DNA of 64,000 nt from the NCBI RefSeq assembly GCF_019345465.1, contig NZ_JAHKRC010000003.1:186001-250000 (forward strand), given 5' to 3'. The position numbers were made by a program, and so were the translations under genes. Shown here in pieces: positions 62,866-64,000 of the stretch. Each line of letters opens with the position of its first letter. Positions within the stretch are counted from its first letter, which is position 1. The notes under the pieces are model-generated. The model ran no database searches. It saw only the letters and a program-made list of their open reading frames with translations, and was not told where the DNA came from. This DNA is from Pseudomonas sp. NKUCC02_KPG. GTDB taxonomy: Bacteria; Pseudomonadota; Gammaproteobacteria; Pseudomonadales; Pseudomonadaceae.

Positions 62866-63644
62866 GGGGCAACCTCGGCCAGCGGTTGAGTGGCTAGAAA
62901 CTGGGCCAGCTGCTCATTCAAATCGGGTGTGGGTAAATCGGCATTGTCATTGCGTACGGGCACCAAAATAGTGCTGCCAGCTACCGCATGTACTCCGTCC
63001 TGGCGATTCCAGGCGGCGATTGCCACGCGCTGGTGACGGCCATCAGGGTGAATTAGCCACAAAAAATCCGCCTCGGCTTCGGGCAGGCGCTGGCAACTGT
63101 CGAGGTAGTCGCGCACCTCTTGCTGGGCGTGGTAGGGCAGGGTGCAAGGCTGTTGCACCGCACCCAGTACCGTAACCGTGTCGGTCCGCATCGGATAAAT
63201 CAGCCTGTCGCCATCGCTAAGTGCATAGTTGCGTGCAAAGCCGACTTCCAGCGCAACGGGGTCAAGTACCGCAACCTTTCGCCCCGTCACCGGCAGGCGA
63301 CTAATCTGATCAAACAAGCGTGCGGATAGTGCAGCAAGGGCTTCATTGTTGTTCAGCAAAGCGCCACGCTGCAGCATTTTAAGGTCAAACAACACTCCGG
63401 CCTTGAGCCGGGTCTGCTGCTCAACCAGAGGAGTGTGCAGCCATGCCGCAGCCATCCAGTAGCTTTCAGGATCAGGTTGGGCCTGGTTGACGGCATCCAG
63501 CAGGCGAATACCGGGTGTAAACGCAAGGGGGCCTGGCTTGAGAACATCACCACTCACCGTTATGGCCGCCAGGCTCTCGGTGGTCGCACTCAACATAGAA
63601 AGGCTCAGCAACAGACAAGCACTCAGTTTTTTCAAGTGGCTCAC
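62862..63644 (-). CDS. GfcC/YjbG-type capsule biosynthesis protein
   Basis: 260 residues with a signal peptide (LSACLLLSLSMLSATTESLA). ITVSGDVLKPGPLAFTPG and NYALSDGDRLIYPMRTDTVT are typical of GfcC beta-grasp domains, resembling Wza. It acts in the periplasm in polysaccharide assembly or export, and overlaps YjbH and the preceding lipoprotein gene. Confidence 0.85.
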   Translation of the reverse strand: MSHLKKLSACLLLSLSMLSATTESLAAITVSGDVLKPGPLAFTPGIRLLDAVNQAQPDPESYWMAAAWLHTPLVEQQTRLKAGVLFDLKMLQRGALLNNNEALAALSARLFDQISRLPVTGRKVAVLDPVALEVGFARNYALSDGDRLIYPMRTDTVTVLGAVQQPCTLPYHAQQEVRDYLDSCQRLPEAEADFLWLIHPDGRHQRVAIAAWNRQDGVHAVAGSTILVPVRNDNADLPTPDLNEQLAQFLATQPLAEVAP

Positions 63645-64000
63645 CGGGTTGCCTCCCAGTCTGGACGCAGATGCAAAATCTTCAACGCAAGCTCCGGTGT
63701 CAGGTATTGTTCGCTTTGCATCACCTGGCCATCGCCAGGCCTGATCCAGAAGTGATTGGTTGCGCTAAAGCCCAGTGCCGGGATCTCGAATTTCTCATCA
63801 ATGCGTTGCAGCACATGGGGCTGGTTGAGAATAGTCACGGTTTCCAGGCCTTTGCGGCGGAAACGGCTGTTGACAGCTAACCCTACCTGCTCACCTTTGT
63901 AGATATCGATCCAGCGCGTACTGGTGTCACCATCGACGACGTGCTGCAAGCCACGCTTGAAAGGAGACTCACCGTTAAAGCGGGTGCCATCCAGGCTGGG
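63641..64000 (-). CDS. GfcB/YjbF-type lipoprotein, C-terminal part
   Basis: The frame is open to the window edge, so the N-terminus lies outside; 119 residues are visible. The family pattern VVDGDTSTRWIDIYKGEQVG, then SRFRRKGLETVTILNQPH and ATNHFWIRPGDGQVMQSEQY is that of YjbF/GfcB. It is coupled to gfcC by a four-base overlap, and the gene order YjbF-YjbG-YjbH is as in E. coli. Confidence 0.85.
   Translation of the reverse strand, partial: PSLDGTRFNGESPFKRGLQHVVDGDTSTRWIDIYKGEQVGLAVNSRFRRKGLETVTILNQPHVLQRIDEKFEIPALGFSATNHFWIRPGDGQVMQSEQYLTPELALKILHLRPDWEATR

Noticed and set aside
1..64000. CRISPR arrays and complete insertion sequences
   Set aside because: I saw no regularly spaced repeats with spacers and no transposase gene in the window.

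Overview
The window reads as a Pseudomonas chromosome, most likely of the P. fluorescens lineage. Supporting signs are the fused MrpA/B antiporter operon, an OprD porin, Pseudomonas-type REP hairpins (57.0 kb), a GH19 endolysin prophage and a YjbF/G/H-type exopolysaccharide operon. This assignment is inference from gene content; no marker gene was compared.

Layout. 1-9.1 kb is ordinary chromosome: the end of a DASS-family anion transporter, a perfect 30-bp inverted repeat, the six-gene mrp (pha) Na+/H+ antiporter operon, and a divergent EamA exporter/XRE-cupin regulator pair. A tRNA-Cys gene at 9265-9338 is the entry point for foreign DNA. Its 3' end plus its terminator recurs at 38785 and again at 47674, so the window holds at least two tandem insertions, possibly three.

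Element 1 (9.3-38.8 kb, about 29.5 kb) is a decayed contractile-tailed prophage. It has an integrase beside the tRNA, a leftward early operon (DUF4224-like, SSB, Gp157, putative annealing protein), a CI/S24 repressor flanked by two operator arrays, and a Cro-like gene that runs by deletion into a DUF2213 head gene. The capsid gene, baseplate J, a DUF2612-like baseplate protein, a tail fibre, an endolysin and nested Rz/Rz1 spanins remain. Terminase, portal, sheath, tube and tape measure are absent. The prophage carries many passenger genes: a ParE-type TA pair, a P-loop kinase, an O-acetyltransferase and a glycosyltransferase (surface-sugar change), a UDG-fold protein with an HTH partner, a frameshifted TIR gene, a YedK/HMCES protein, ruined umuDC genes, a ParA plus RelA/SpoT-domain operon, a YafO-family toxin with an unfamiliar partner, a nitrilase-fold amidase, a structured RNA leader before a small Pseudomonas gene, and an APH(6)-like kinase.

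Element 2 (38.8-47.7 kb) has no integrase. It looks like a metabolic cassette: M20 amidohydrolase, UPF0126/TRIC-like membrane protein, OprD porin, LysR regulator, YfcC-type transporter and a CocE/NonD hydrolase, suggesting import and hydrolysis of an amide, ester or peptide compound.

From 47.7 to 56.6 kb is further accessory DNA: a lipoprotein, a two-component system, a trypsin-like lipoprotein, a papain-like putative toxin, and a DarT1/NADAR toxin-antitoxin pair in which the toxin is membrane anchored and accompanied by a second membrane protein. After a REP doublet (57.0 kb) comes an exopolysaccharide region on the minus strand: a WcaJ-like initiating transferase, two winged-helix regulators, a VanZ-like protein, YjbH, GfcC and a partial GfcB/YjbF.

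The strongest candidates for undescribed systems are the membrane DarT1/NADAR locus (53.6-56.6 kb), the ParA-RelA/SpoT operon (32.1-34.0 kb) and the YafO locus (34.5-35.6 kb).
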